Source: Branchiostoma belcheri (taxonomy: Eukaryota > Chordata > Leptocardii > Amphioxiformes > Branchiostomatidae). Taken from it: DNA of 64,000 nt. Below are positions 46,883-59,170 of this stretch, one piece after another. Position 1 is the stretch's first letter, and each line of letters begins with the position of its first letter. Where the stretch lies: positions 679,888 to 743,887 of the forward strand of contig NW_017804176.1 in NCBI RefSeq assembly GCF_001625305.1, in the 5' to 3' direction. The position numbers were made by a program, and so were the translations under genes. A model generated the notes under the pieces. The model had not been told where the DNA came from. It saw only the letters and a list, made by a program, of their open reading frames with translations, and ran no database searches.

Positions 46883-49800
46883 TCAGTCCTCACTGGGTCT
46901 CCTCTCCTCGGCTGCAGGTTGTGAGTCCTGCTCTGAGCGGATGTGGTTCAGTGACGCCAACATACGCAGCATGAATGATGCGGGAACCGTGATCGTGTCT
47001 CGCGTCTCCTCCAACATCGCCTCGTTCCGGTGCATGATCTCATGCGCTTCCTCCGGGAAGCTCGCCTCCTCCGCCATCGCCATCCAAAGTTTCACGTCGT
47101 AGTCGATCCCGCTCGTCGCCAGCACGGGATATCTCGGGTGAGGCTGCACGCAGTTCACCACGTGCTTATCTGCCTCGAAGAGCGTCACAAGTTTCCCGGT
47201 GTAGCGGTCCCAGATGAAGACGTGCCCGCAGTCCGACCCACTGATCACGTACTGGGATCCGAAGAAGTTGGACTCCTTGATCATGGTCCTAGCGTTGCGG
47301 TGTCCCTTGTAGATCATCTTGTGCGGCGGACACGGCAGCTGGCTCAGCTCCGTCTCCTCCTTCTCGCGCTGCTGACGACGCATCTTCATCAGCGCCTGCA
47401 GCCGGGCGTACATCGGGCGGCCTGACCTCTCCTCCGACTGCGGATGGAAAACAGTTCTGGTAACCGCTGGTTCAGTTGCCAGGTCTAGCCCTTTGTAATA
47501 GCCTTTGGCTACTTGGGTAGCCCTGGTTCAATGTTTCATAACAACTGGGCAACAATTGTACCAGCAAGGGGCTATTCTACTGGTAGAGGAACAAAAGTGA
47601 CATAAACTAAGATCCTATTGACAAAAAGGCATTTAGCAAGTAGACAAATCACTCACTGTTAATGTCACTCACTCACTCACTCACTCACTCACTCTCTCCT
47701 TTCCTGTACCTTCATTTATTGATTTTTCTATATAGGGTACTCACTGTACCTTCCTCATTCATTGCATTTTTACTCTGATTTACACTTTTATTTCAATCTG
47801 AAAACAATCATTAGTAAGTAGACCATTGTATATTTCCAACCCTCCATTTAATGACATTCTGCCCTACCTGTGATGTCTCTTCATCATCATCATCACTGCT
47901 GTCTCCTGAATGGATCGGCTCATCTGACTGAGGGGTGGGTGGGGTTGTCTCACTCGTCGGTGGGGGGGACTGTCTGCTATCATCCCCTCCTGTTTTCTGA
48001 GAAGACTTGGAGCCTGTCTTGGGACGTACCACATCTTCTTGAGAAACAGCGCTCGAGTCTGGTAAGTCACTTCCTCCGACAGCCCCAGGTTCTGATGGAC
48101 ACTCCTGCTGACCTTCAGAAGAATCGACCTTCAAACTGGCAGATTCTCCAGTTTTCTCTTTCTTATCACCTGTAGAGTCACTTCTCAATTTGTCAATTTT
48201 TTCGGCATCATTTGAGTGATCACCAGCTGCCTTGGCGACAGCTCCAGTCTGACCCACAGTACTAGACTCTGTGGTTAACTCACTTGTATCCACAACTCTA
48301 ATTTCACACAATGGACTTGTTTCTTGTGCAACATCTTCTCTCAAAACAGCTGTCCCACTGTCTTTCTGTTCCTTTCTTTCCTTACTGCTTTTCTTTGTCT
48401 CAGACTTGCTCCTATCTAAGGTTTCACTGTCACTTTTCACTTTTGCCTCCTCCTCCTTAGCCGAGGCTGCAACGTCCTTCTTAGCACTTGTGTCTTTAGT
48501 TATGTGTGATGCTTTCAGTTTGCAAGAATTCTTGTCAGAGTCACTTTGTGTTGTTTCTGTGCTCTTGGCAGGATCACCTTTTTCTTCTACAACTCCACCT
48601 AATGCAGCACCTGATACAGCTGCAGCACCTGGCCCTGCAGCAGCTGATTCTTCTGCAGCAGTTTCTGCTGTTGTCCCTTCAGGTGTCTGCTCTGCTTGGC
48701 TGCCCTGCTCTTTGCTCTCCTGCAACAAACACAGAACTCTGCTACTGTACAGTGTTCCTTTTACATCTATGTATCTTCATGCAAGAGTCTGAAACATTTA
48801 AGACTGAAATTCAGGCAAATTAAAAAGTGTGACGAGTGACAGAAATGATAGAAATACACGGAAGAGGCTTTATATATTCCAACATTTCTGAGCAGGCACA
48901 ATAGAGAACGTTAGTCTTAGAAACATGCAAATTTCAACAAATATAGATTTGGTACAAACCTGGCTGTCTGCTGCTCCAGGCTCTGCTGTTCCTGCTGTCT
49001 TCTGTCTGGAAGACTCTGCTTTTTCCGGTTGGGAAGGCTCTGCTGCTCCTGCTGTCTCCTGTTGAGAAGGCTCTGCTGTTTCTACTGTTTCTGGTTGGGA
49101 GGGCTCTGTTGTTGCTGTTGTTTCCTGTTGTGAAGGCTCTGCTGTTCCTGCTGCCTCCTGTCTGGAAGGCTCTGCTGTTCCTGCAGCCTCCTGTCTGGAA
49201 GTTGAGGGTGTTCCTGCTGTCTCCTGTTGGGAAGGTGAGGGTGTCCCTGCCGTAGTTTGAGAAGTGGAAGAGTCAGAGGACGGGGAGGAGTCCTGTCCCT
49301 GCGGAGGCTGCATGGACTGGCGGAAGCTGGCCGGGTCCTCCAGCCAGCGCTGCAGCATGTCCGTCATCCGCTGCATCAGGGAGCGCTGCGGGCTCTCGCT
49401 CTCATCAGCCACTGGGCAAACATAAAAATCAGCATGAAGCTCGCTGGATCCTCAGTCAACCAAACATCACTGACATTAGTGAATAGTTTCATCTGGTTGG
49501 TAAGTCACCGAGTAAAGAGAATCTTTTTACACAACCACGTATATGTAAATACATGTATTGAATTCATTCAATTCAAAAGGCTCTCATGAGCAATTAGACA
49601 AAAGCAAAACCACTTTGTTATATTCTTTTGTAATGAAAAAGTTGGAGTATAGGCTAATGTCGTCACAAACAAACAGACAAATAAGCAATCAAACATGGTG
49701 ATCACCTGCTGACGCTGCCCTGGTATCGCGTTCGCTCTCCGGTCGAGACTGCGGACCCGTGTCGGACCAGTCTCCGCGTAATCGCAGCCTCTTCACAGGT

Positions 49801-52800
49801 GGATCTTTGGACGACTTTTCAGGACATTTCTGTTGGTTCCCAGAGGAAAAAACAACTTAGACACACTGAGGCCAATCCAGTTTAATGACTTGGTTGTTGA
49901 AACAAAACTGTCTCGACTGTACTACTAGGCTAGTGTAGTGTTTAGTGTTGTGGGCTGTTCAGGCACCATCTGCCTTGGTTACCTTACAGTTAAAGCAGTA
50001 ACGGTTAATACAAACCAACTTACACTGTATCCATTGCTGCTGCTGTGAGAATCCTCATACTTGACCCCCCCATGTCCATCAGAAGTCAGGTGTTGAGGGC
50101 TGAACAGGTAGATGTAGTCGGAGGAGTAGCTGACCAGGAGGTCCTGTCCATCCCCGCTGTACTTCAGTGACGTCACGCGGCACGACTTGTTGGTCAGCGG
50201 CGGCGGACAGAAGCGACAGAACACGCCGAGCGTTCCCTTCCCACATACACCACCTGCAAGTATTAGGTGCACAGGAAATACATGTAGGTCTCCAGTTACT
50301 CAAAGGAACATAAACTTTCACAACATCTTTTGCTAACTATCTCTTTCAATCCACAAACATATTTATATAGTCTCTACTTAGGTCCAATTTATTTTATCCT
50401 AAGTAGCTCTTATTTCCAGAACATCTGGAAATACCTTTAGGTTTATACTGGTACATAGATAAGTCTAGTTTTATCATGGACTTTATCATTACCCCCCCAC
50501 CCCCACCCCAACAAAATAAGTCTTAGGAACCCTACAATGTGAAAACTACAAATGAAGACAACTTAAGAGATACATTCCATTACTTTGAAGACCCTTCTTA
50601 AAACATTTGGTTTACCACACATCAAGCATAATGTAAAGGCAAACATTCTGGAGACCTGGATCATAGACTACACCAACATGTCGAGTATAATGACCAACTG
50701 GCCTCACCACTGCCTTTAGTTCCCAGCATTCTGCGATCAAACAGGCGTACAGAACTGTCGGAGCAGCCCACAGCGAGATGGTACGGTGTGTGGGGGTTGG
50801 CAGCGATGGCCGTCACAGCACGATGGGCCTTTATCAGAATGTCCTACAGATACAGAAATGAACAAGAAAAACAACCTTCACATTATGATTTTTTATCAGG
50901 ACTGCGAGAGGAAAAAACACTGATCTGTATTTCAAGTATGAGTAATAAACTTTACAAAAACAGGCATTGTATATAGTGTTAATTTATGTGCAAAACAATA
51001 TAGTCTTTATCATAGAGACATGCAGTCATATGATGCTAACAATGCATAATATTTGAATTGAAAGATTTCAGTGTTTTTTTCATTTCTTCTTGTTCATGAA
51101 TTGTGCGAAAGTAAACAGAAATCATACTATGTACACAGTCTGTGCCTAGCATACCCCTCCCACATCCAATTGTGTCAAAGCATTTAAGAAATCAACTCAA
51201 GGAAACGTGTGGAAGAAATGATGAAAGATCAGCAGCAAATCTTACGTCCTTGCAGTTGTCTTTGGTGCAGGTTGTCTTGAGACGGATGTCGAACCACCGA
51301 ACCGTCCCGTCCTCGCCGCATGATAGAAACGTGTTGGGGTCATTGTCCACTGTCAGCAGCTACAGAGGGAGGGAGATGTGAGAACAAGTGTTGTTACGCA
51401 GATTTAGCCATGCATGCTTGTGACCACAGTGTTCCCTGACCATGCAGCCTAGGACTGACAAATACTACACTAAGTATGCATTTAGCAAGCACAGGAATTG
51501 TGGGCAAAAAAGAAAGAATAATGATGATCGATGCCATATTTGAAGGCCCTAGTGGGGGGGGGGGCAATATAAAATATACTATTTGATGTTACATGTACAT
51601 GCATATATCTTTGTAGGTTATGACAAGTAAAGGTACCATGCAATATGCACCATAATATAGAGGGATTCATGCTTTTTTGCTACTGTTTACATGATAATAT
51701 TGCTGCTGCTGACCTCGTAAGCAGTGCCGTAGTGACAGTTGAAGACATTTGACCCCCAGGTGTTCTCCCTCTCCACATCTGTGTAGTACAGGATCCCATC
51801 CCCAGAACACGACACCACGCGGCCCAGCCCGGAGTGGGGCATGAACTTGGCACTGAAGATGTTAGCTCGATGGCCGGATCTGATGGAGGTGACAACCTGG
51901 AACATACAACCTGGAATGAATTTTTAGTTCACATCTTTTATATAATAAAAATACAAGTGGTAACAATTGTTCTCAGATCAAGAATTGACTTTCAAAAACA
52001 TCAAATATTTTTAAATATCTGATGTTTTTGAAAGTCACTCATCCAGGACCCAACATAACCTCCTGCAATTTGCCTGCAATTGACAATATGGTTAGCATGG
52101 AAATCTATGGACACTTTTATTATTATAATTTGACAACATGGAAGAATTTGATCATTATGATGTACATGGTATCCCATTGGTTATGTGGTTAGTCAGCAGA
52201 GAAATGGTTGAACATAATGGACTAGAGCAACTTTGAGGAAGAAAAACTGACCTTCCCAGACCAAGCATTGGTGATACAGAGGTTGGTGTCATCACTGCCA
52301 GATAAAATATGTTCACCATCATCCGACCACCAGATACTGTTCACCTACAACAAACAAACAAACAAATAAAACTTTGTATCATTCACCTGACCAAGGATGT
52401 CCTTGATCTGAATAAATTCACATGCAAGGTGATCGACTCAAGTCAATTGATGATAATTTGAACATTGTGGAAGTTAGGAATTTGTGGAGACAAGGGGTGG
52501 ACTTAGCCAAGACAAGCTGCCTAAAAAGATGAATAAAATCATATTATGCATCCCAATACTTGTCAAGTTGTTACCACCCTAAACAACTGATTCATATCAA
52601 ACTCAGTCAAGTTGTCACTTTTCTTCATTCAAGCAAAACCCCTCAATGTGAAGGAAATTAAATAACAAATAAACAAACAAACAAATAACGTTAGATACTC
52701 ACACATCCTGTATGTACTGGCAGTTTACTGTGCAGTCGGAGTCTCTGGATGAAACTGGTATTACCTGGAACATACAGACACACCTGTTGTTACACTAACA

Positions 52801-53447
52801 TATCAGGTGTATTAAACAGGATGGCTGAGATTTGGTGTCCATTTTCAGGTGTCACTTAAGCCATGTGTCACTTAGCCTTGGGGTAAGATATGTTAAGCAA
52901 GTAACGTTACGTACTTTCAACCTCAAAGAGCAAGAGTGCGTAACGCACGTCCTGTCAATAACAGAAAAATTTGCACTGTTGACAGGACGAACCTAACAGT
53001 ACACATTTTGTTATTGACATGATGGTCAATACAATCCCTCTCCAATGTACTGACAGAATTATCCTGTCAATAGTGCGAAAATTCTGATACTGGTAGGATG
53101 ATCCTGTGCCGTTTGCTTTCCGTTTTGGAACAGAACATTGTTTTGACAGTTCCGCCCCCCTCCCCCTACAGTACCGCCCCTCCCCCTTCTACCAAAACAG
53201 AACTGTATGGTTCGTCCTCGCTCCAACTGTTTTCAGGGTACGCCATCGCCTTACGTTCTTCGCTGCCAACTCTGTATTAAGACATCTTACTACACGATCT
53301 ATGACAATCCCAAAACATAAACAAAACGGATGAAAATGATTGGTACTTGCCGGTTGTAGAGACGACAAAGTCCCTGGGATGGAGCAAGCCGATGGTCCGG
53401 CACCCCAAGTCGCGGACGATGTTATTTCTGTGGATCCCCTCCGCCAT
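46883..53447 (-). CDS. DCAF6: DCAF6 (NRIP) WD40 substrate receptor, 11 exons
   Basis: Substrate receptor of CUL4-DDB1 ubiquitin ligases. Exons in order: 53351-53447, 52703-52764, 52252-52344, 51714-51896, 51246-51359, 50708-50843, 50024-50253, 49706-49829, 48960-49411, 47868-48719, 46883-47437; they join to about 965 residues. The N-terminal WD40 block includes [42 protein letters not shown] and [11 protein letters not shown]. It is followed by [20 protein letters not shown], nearly as in human DCAF6. A long acidic, low-complexity insert (exons 9-10) separates it from C-terminal WD units with [16 protein letters not shown] and [19 protein letters not shown]. Exon 11 opens with a basic stretch ([14 protein letters not shown]) where human has an IQ motif; here that motif is only partial. 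WFDIR and LFDRR resemble DDB1-contact boxes. Exon 1 needs a GC donor (CCG|GCAAGT), because the nearby GT site would create an in-frame stop. Confidence 0.92.
47665..47693. repeat. (TCAC)n microsatellite
   Basis: About seven tandem copies in the last DCAF6 intron. Confidence 0.85.
48985..49225 (-). repeat. Coding minisatellite in DCAF6 exon 9
   Basis: Around ten imperfect 30-33-bp units encode repeats of the form [11 protein letters not shown] inside the disordered insert between the WD40 blocks. The period is a multiple of three, so copy number can change without breaking the frame. Confidence 0.8.
51987..52036. repeat. 50-bp near-perfect palindrome
   Basis: Arms 51987-52010 and 52013-52036 are complementary at about 23 of 24 positions around GACTTTCAAAAACATC, with a 2-base centre. 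It lies in the DCAF6 intron between exons 4 and 3. It may be a tiny fold-back remnant. Confidence 0.75.
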
Positions 53448-54649
53448 GATTCCGCTGTTGGATCGGCATCAAAAATTCGGGGCCGAGGATATATTTTTAT
53501 CCCGGCTTCTTGTTGACACCACAGTCATCTCTAGTAGACCGACATGGCGACAGTTTTGCGGCAGCTGGACTTTTACGACACTTTGATGACGTTTTGCGGC
53601 AAATTAGCAAGTCACGTTGTTTGTTTTCCCGTTTGTGTGTTGGTAAACATATCACAATACAGGGCAGTTGGTCATTTGTTTGTTTTAGCAGTACATATAA
53701 TATACTCTCAATGCAATGATCTGTTTCCCCTCGCTTAAAATTAAAGTACCCTGAATATACGGCTAAACCAGGACATGGAATGGGGACACACACACCAACT
53801 TAACCAACACACCACAACACACACACAGAGGACACAAACAGACCCAAAGAAAAAGGTGGAATTTCATATGATGGTTAGCTTTTCATTCACATCACATATA
53901 CATCACTTGTAGTTTAGCGGATCGGGAAGATCAACGAACAGCAGTGCAGATCTATGCAATACAAAACTTTGCCGGTAGAGGGTGTTGCTGCACACTTTGG
54001 CTGTCGGCGATCAAAGCAGATAGCCTGGAGCGACCACCCGGGGCGAGATATCTTTACCAGATAGTCTAAACACCAGGCTCGAGCAGGCGTTTTCCGGGCG
54101 ATTTTCAATCACCAGAAAACGGTAGCTAGCAATAATAATAAAAAAAGGCGAGCGAAAAGACGGAAAGGAAAAAGTAAGAAAGAAAGAAAAATACAATGAC
54201 GACTTGTTGGTCGACCGGTCAATGTCTAACTTGTTACATAGACGCAAGATGCAAGATGCAAGAAACTCGTCACGATGTAACGTTACATTGTATGATGTGA
54301 GTAAAAGTGTAATAGTTTAATAGTAGCTAATGATAGCTTTTTTTGTGTAACCAATGAGGTTCGGGGTATTCTTTATAATCTTGGAGTAAAAAATAAGAAA
54401 CACGCCGGACATGCGTAGAAAAATACTGTATTACAATCAAAACTCCCAACAACAAGACAAAAGAATGCAAAACAAAATAGAGGGTCCCTGGTGGTATATC
54501 CAAACTAATCCGAGTGATTAGAGAGATGAGTGATTATTAGAAGGTTGACTAATCCTTTCTCGGAATCTGACACCGATTGAAATAGAAATACATTCAAAAG
54601 ATTACTAGTATTAAATTTTGCGCGGCTGTAGCCCGCATCAGACTCACGC

Positions 54650-54823
54650 GTATACTGAGGCTGAACAAGGAACCTCCTTGAGCTGAATAAATAGTAGAAT
54701 TTTATAGAATGGCCCATTTGCGACAGAAGTTTTCTAGTCGACCAGAAAAGGTCCAGGTGGCCAGCTTATTTTGGCCAATTTCCACTATTTATTCAGCCCT
54801 GGGAGAAGTCTTGTAGAGACTAC
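54650..54823. mobile_element. Degraded fold-back/MITE related to 33491-33698
   Basis: The inverted pair GCTGAATAAATAGTAGAA (54682-54699) and TTCCACTATTTATTCAGC (54780-54797) matches at 17 of 18 positions. The right side continues TTTTGGCCAATTTCCACT... to GTAGAGACTA, paralleling the right arm of the fold-back (TTTTGGCCGATTTCTACT... GTAGAGGCTA). The outer ends are diverged and no target duplication is clear. Confidence 0.5.
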
Positions 54824-56171
54824 CTCCCGCTGACAGTAATGATTCCTGCCTAACGTTTTCTTCAATTGAGCAAGGTGCAAAAACAATAGGGAAATTGGGC
54901 TGTCTCGCCGATACAATCTTTATCTCCTTTTCTGTCGAACCGGGGCGTGCAAGAGAGTTCCTTTGTAGTTTGAGTTTCAGTTTATTTCGATCCATAATTA
55001 CCTCGCAAATTAAAGCTGTTCTTCCTGTGTTTTCCACACATGGCCCTTTTGTGGCCGCCGCCTGAACCGACAAGAACATTTTAATTTCAAAAGACAATGA
55101 CGGATCATGGCGGCACGGAGGGACCCCCGCGGTGGATGTGTAAATTATCGCAAGAAAAGAAAGAATGGGCGAAAGAATGATCGATGCTCTTGGCAGGAAA
55201 AGAACTGTGTCAAAATAAAATCGTCAAACAATGCTAGCAAGAAACCCTACAATTGCAAATTGTGACAGCTGTTAACGATTTGAACAAATGGAGTCGTAGG
55301 AAGTTGTACCATGTGTCCTTGATCGAGTCCCGGGCCTGTGTCCGGAAACTATCAAAATTGCGGAGAAGTTTGATGTGCACAAACCGCATCACATACCGCA
55401 TGGAACTTTTCCAGATTCCGCTGGGGGCAAAAATACCAGAAAAACAAAATTAGGAATCTTCTTTGATCCACTCGCTGCTCCTGCAAACTATTATCTATAT
55501 TCGGAAATTTCTACCATTTATTCTGTCCGAAACAAATCTTGCGGTTGACACCTATGATTAAATCTACGAGATTTACAAATGATCACAAATGATTACAATG
55601 CAACCGCACCTTTCCTTGAGGCATAGGGCAAACCACTTGGGCATATGCGAAGTAATCTCCAACTACAGACATCTTTGCACAGAACTTCTGATAGCAAGAG
55701 CGACATTTTCAACGTATAAAAAGTAATTTGGTGAACCATGAACAGCATTTCAACAATAAAATACGTGATAGTACTTGTTGTTTCTCTGCAGATGTTGATA
55801 TGTCTTCCTTGTTCAGTTACTGCTCACTGAGAAAAATACGGCTCGATGCCTGGAGTTCTAAACTAACAGGCTGTCACGTTGTAAACAAAAGGCCCCCTAC
55901 CGATCCGGTCTATCCTCGTCCGCTTGCAGAAAATAGTCCCCTACACTATGTTGAGAAACTTTTGAAGTCTTTGGCTAGAATCTTTACGAATCAAAATTAC
56001 TGGTTTTGACCATATAGGGTAGTCCTTGATACCTTAGTTGAAAAATCGACTGATATTGGGCAAAATCATCGTATTTCGATCGCCGCGCGGATGGATCTGA
56101 CTCGAGTATCAGTAGTGCGGGCGGTGCAGTGGTCAGTTGGATCAGTTCGCTGCTGACGGTACGGATCTGTT

Positions 56172-56177
56172 TATAAA
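56172..56177 (+). promoter_or_regulatory. Possible TATA box of the Frizzled gene
   Basis: TATAAA in the context TTTATAAACC, 74 bases upstream of the Frizzled start codon. That distance leaves room for a short 5'UTR. Supported only by motif and position. Confidence 0.35.
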
Positions 56178-56245
56178 CCTGGCAGTGTGCTCCTTCTCTC
56201 TCTACACCACCTTTCTACCGCTCAGGAACCCTCGCAGACCGAGTC

Positions 56246-57942
56246 ATGGGGTTCCTACGGTGGTCCTCCGTTCTCTTCTTGCTCCTGGGAAGCTGCTTCG
56301 GACTCGACTTCAGGAAGGATTCGGGCAGCTGCGAGAGAATCACCATTCCGATGTGTATCGGGATCGGCTACAACATGACGCGGATGCCGAACCGTTTGGG
56401 CCACATTGACCAGACCGAAGCCGCCATAAAAGTGCACGAGTGGTCGTCCTTGGTGCAGTACGATTGTTCCGTGAACCTGCGGTTCTTCCTGTGCTCCCTG
56501 TACGCCCCGATGTGCACGGAGCAGGTCCCGGACATTCCCATCCCCGCCTGCCGGCCGATGTGCGAGGAGGTCCGAGACGCCTGCTCCCCCATCATGGCAC
56601 AGTTCTCCTTCTCGTGGCCGGAAAATCTCAACTGCGACACCCTTCCTGAAGAGAACGACCGTGAGAATCTCTGTATGAATGCCCCCCAACCACATCGGAT
56701 TCTAAAGACTACAAGCAACCGACGGGGGACGGCGTCTTAGCCGCGCCGCCCGCCGCGCACAGCACGCCGAGCCCGAGGCAGAAGTGCCCGAACCCCGCCA
56801 AGTTCCTCTTCGTCGAAAAGTCGGGCGTCTGTGCCCCCAGGTGTAACGCCTCCATAGACGTCTTCTTCAGTCGACAGGACAAGGAATTCGTGGAGATCTG
56901 GATGGGGATTTGGTCCGTCGTCTGCGTGGTTTCCACTTCTGTAGTCATCTTGACTTTCATGATAGACTCTCGAAGATTCAGGTACCCAGAAAGACCCATT
57001 ATCTTCATGGCTGTTTGCTACTTCTTTTACTCAATCGGGTTCATCTTGCGTCTTGGACTCGGCCGAGAAGCCATCTCCTGCGATATGGACAGAGGGGAAC
57101 CATACCTGATCCAGGAAGGACTAGAAAGCACGGGGTGCACGATCGTGTTCCTGATCCTGTACTTTTTTGGCATGGCCAGCTCCCTGTGGTGGGTTATACT
57201 CACCATGACCTGGTTCCTAGCAGCAGGACTCAAGTGGGGACAAGAAGCCATTGAAGCCCACAGCAGCTACTTCCATCTGGCAGCCTGGGCAGTGCCTGCA
57301 GTCAAGACCATCGTGGTCTTGACTTTGAGACGTGTGGACGGGGACGAACTGACTGGACTTTGCTACGTCGGGAACCAGGATCGAACCGCTTTGACCTGGT
57401 TTGTGCTCGCGCCACTCTTCACCTACCTGATCCTTGGTACCTGTTTCATCCTGGCCGGATTCGTGAACCTGTTCCGGATAAGAAAAGTGATGCGGCACGG
57501 AGGAAACAGTACGGAGAGACTCGAAAAACTCATGAGTAGAATCGGCATCTTCTCCGTCTTCTACACAGTTCCAGCTACATGCGTGGTCGCCTGTTACTTC
57601 TACGAACAGCAAAACATGTCCACTTGGACCATGGCTGCCCAATCCATCCCCTGTAACAACAGTGTGGACTGTAGACTTTCTAGCTCCATCCCTCTGGTAG
57701 CTGTGTACTGTGTGAAGATTGCGTTCCTCCTTCTCGTGGGGTGTTTCGGGACATCTCTCTGGATCTGTAGCGCCAAGACAATGGAATCGTGGCAGAACTT
57801 TTGCAACAGGAGGTTCGGAACGAAGAAAAAGTCGAACGTTTTGCTGTACCACCATCCTCCAGGCAACGTTCCGGTGAAACATCACGCCAGTCATCATGCA
57901 AGTGGCTCAGCTAAAGGGGTGACAGTGCACACCGCAGTGTAA
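56246..57942 (+). CDS. Fzd9/10: Frizzled receptor of FZD9/10 class, intronless, with one-base frame break
   Basis: Seven-pass Wnt receptor. A first frame (56246 to a stop at 56738-56740) gives a signal peptide (about 1-20) and a cysteine-rich domain with ten cysteines (SCERITIPMC ... ENLCMNAP). A second frame, open from about 56683 to TAA at 57940-57942, gives a linker, GVCAPRCNAS, seven hydrophobic helices, the Dishevelled-binding KTMESW (57774-57791) and a C-terminal HTAV that fits a class I PDZ ligand. Helix-region motifs such as YLIQEGLESTGCTIVFLILY, FFGMASSLWWVILTMTWFLA and KWGQEAIEAHSSYFHLAAW match FZD9/FZD10. The frames overlap at a C6 run (56682-56687); one more C would join them into about 565 residues, close to human FZD9/10. 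A single exon is usual for this class. Everything else is intact, so sequence error is likelier than a pseudogene. Confidence 0.9.
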
Positions 57943-59170
57943 CATCAGGACAATGCATTGTAAAAGACAAAAAGATATAACTAAAGTATTTAAATTCTAT
58001 TTTTTGGTGATAGCAAACGGGTTATGAGAATGATGATAAGTTGGAAGTGTGAAAAATGCAAAATGAGCCATAATGTGTAACAAAACATTGTTAGATTTGT
58101 TACAGAAGGAAAATGTAAAAATATAGTATTTTATTGTAACTTAAAGGATGGTTAGTATCTGTGGTGCTGTCCTATAAATAGTAGGAAAAGAGAAGGATGT
58201 AAAACTGTGACTGTGAGACAGGTGAAGAAATTGATTGTGAGCCATAAAAACAACAAAAAAGCCAGATTTGTGTAGATATTTACATGTGCCCAGAGGCAGT
58301 TGTAATGTCAAGAAGTACATATACTTTTATTTTCTAAGCTACAACTTTAAAGGTCATTGATGTGAAACGGTTTATACTTTTGGCAATAACTTGAGATGTA
58401 TTTTGGAAACACGTTTTGTCTAGAGCTTCTTTCTGGATGTGGAAAATTTGTTGGAAAACTGTACCAGGATGATCAATGTTTATGTAAACACTTGGCCATG
58501 TTTGTCGATGCTCTTAGGGTGTTGATTTGTTTTGGCAAACCACAAGGTTGGCATTGTTATAAATGTAAATAATTCAACAAGCGTTTAACTTCAAAAGATT
58601 CATACGTCTATGCCCACTCGGGCTCTTGCCAAGTGTTTGTAGTTGTTACAGAAGCTGTGTTCATAATAATGTTGGGTTGGGCACACTCAGAACATTAGCA
58701 GTCATTAACTTTATCCATCAGGTGACTTGATAATTCTGCAGAAGAAATCCCACGTATACAAATTCCAGATGTGCAGTTTAGAAATTGTTGGGACTCAAAT
58801 CGTGCACTGTGCCACAATTTTTTTCCTGTAAATAACTTCAAGTGGAATTGAGATACCTGGAAATAGCAGATGAAAGCTCTGTATGCAGGAGTACTTCATG
58901 TTTTGAAATGATTGGTAAAGTTCAGTGGCTGTTATGCATTTCCCTTGAATGATTTGTACATTTACTGTTAACCTAGAGAACATCCTGTTATGTTTTATTT
59001 CACAACTAGACACCGGTGCTGAGATTATTGTAGAGACTTCTGCAGCATGTACAGACTGAGTTAAAGTTGTACCAAACCGTGAAGAACTTAACTTAAGTGC
59101 ACTTACAAAGTTTAGAAAAAGAGGACTTGTATTCAACAGTTTAAGAAAATAAAAACCTGAAATGTGGCAT
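57943..59170 (+). other. Probable Frizzled 3'UTR
   Basis: AT-rich, non-coding and without repeats, it runs from the Frizzled stop to AATAAA at 59148-59153, the best polyadenylation signal seen. Transcript extent is inferred. Confidence 0.4.

Larger units (their letters stand above)
53448..56245. other. Intergenic region between DCAF6 and the Frizzled gene (head to head)
   Basis: Divergent promoters must lie here. A plus-strand ATG at 53544 opens 64 codons (see findings). A small basic 52-codon frame at 55107-55265 has no recognisable homology. Degraded relatives of the fold-back family occur at 54650-54823 and about 55500-55530. No confirmed gene. Confidence 0.5.

Noticed and set aside
48271..48792. 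173-codon plus-strand ORF opposite DCAF6 exon 10
   Set aside because: Mirror of the Ser/Glu/Lys-rich sense insert; hydrophobic only because it is the complement.
55107..55265. Small basic 52-codon ORF in the DCAF6-Frizzled interval
   Set aside because: Lys/Asn/Arg-rich with no homology or context; compatible with chance in AT-rich DNA.
57217..57897. 226-codon minus-strand ORF over the Frizzled gene
   Set aside because: Antisense shadow of the seven-helix region; composition follows the sense codons.
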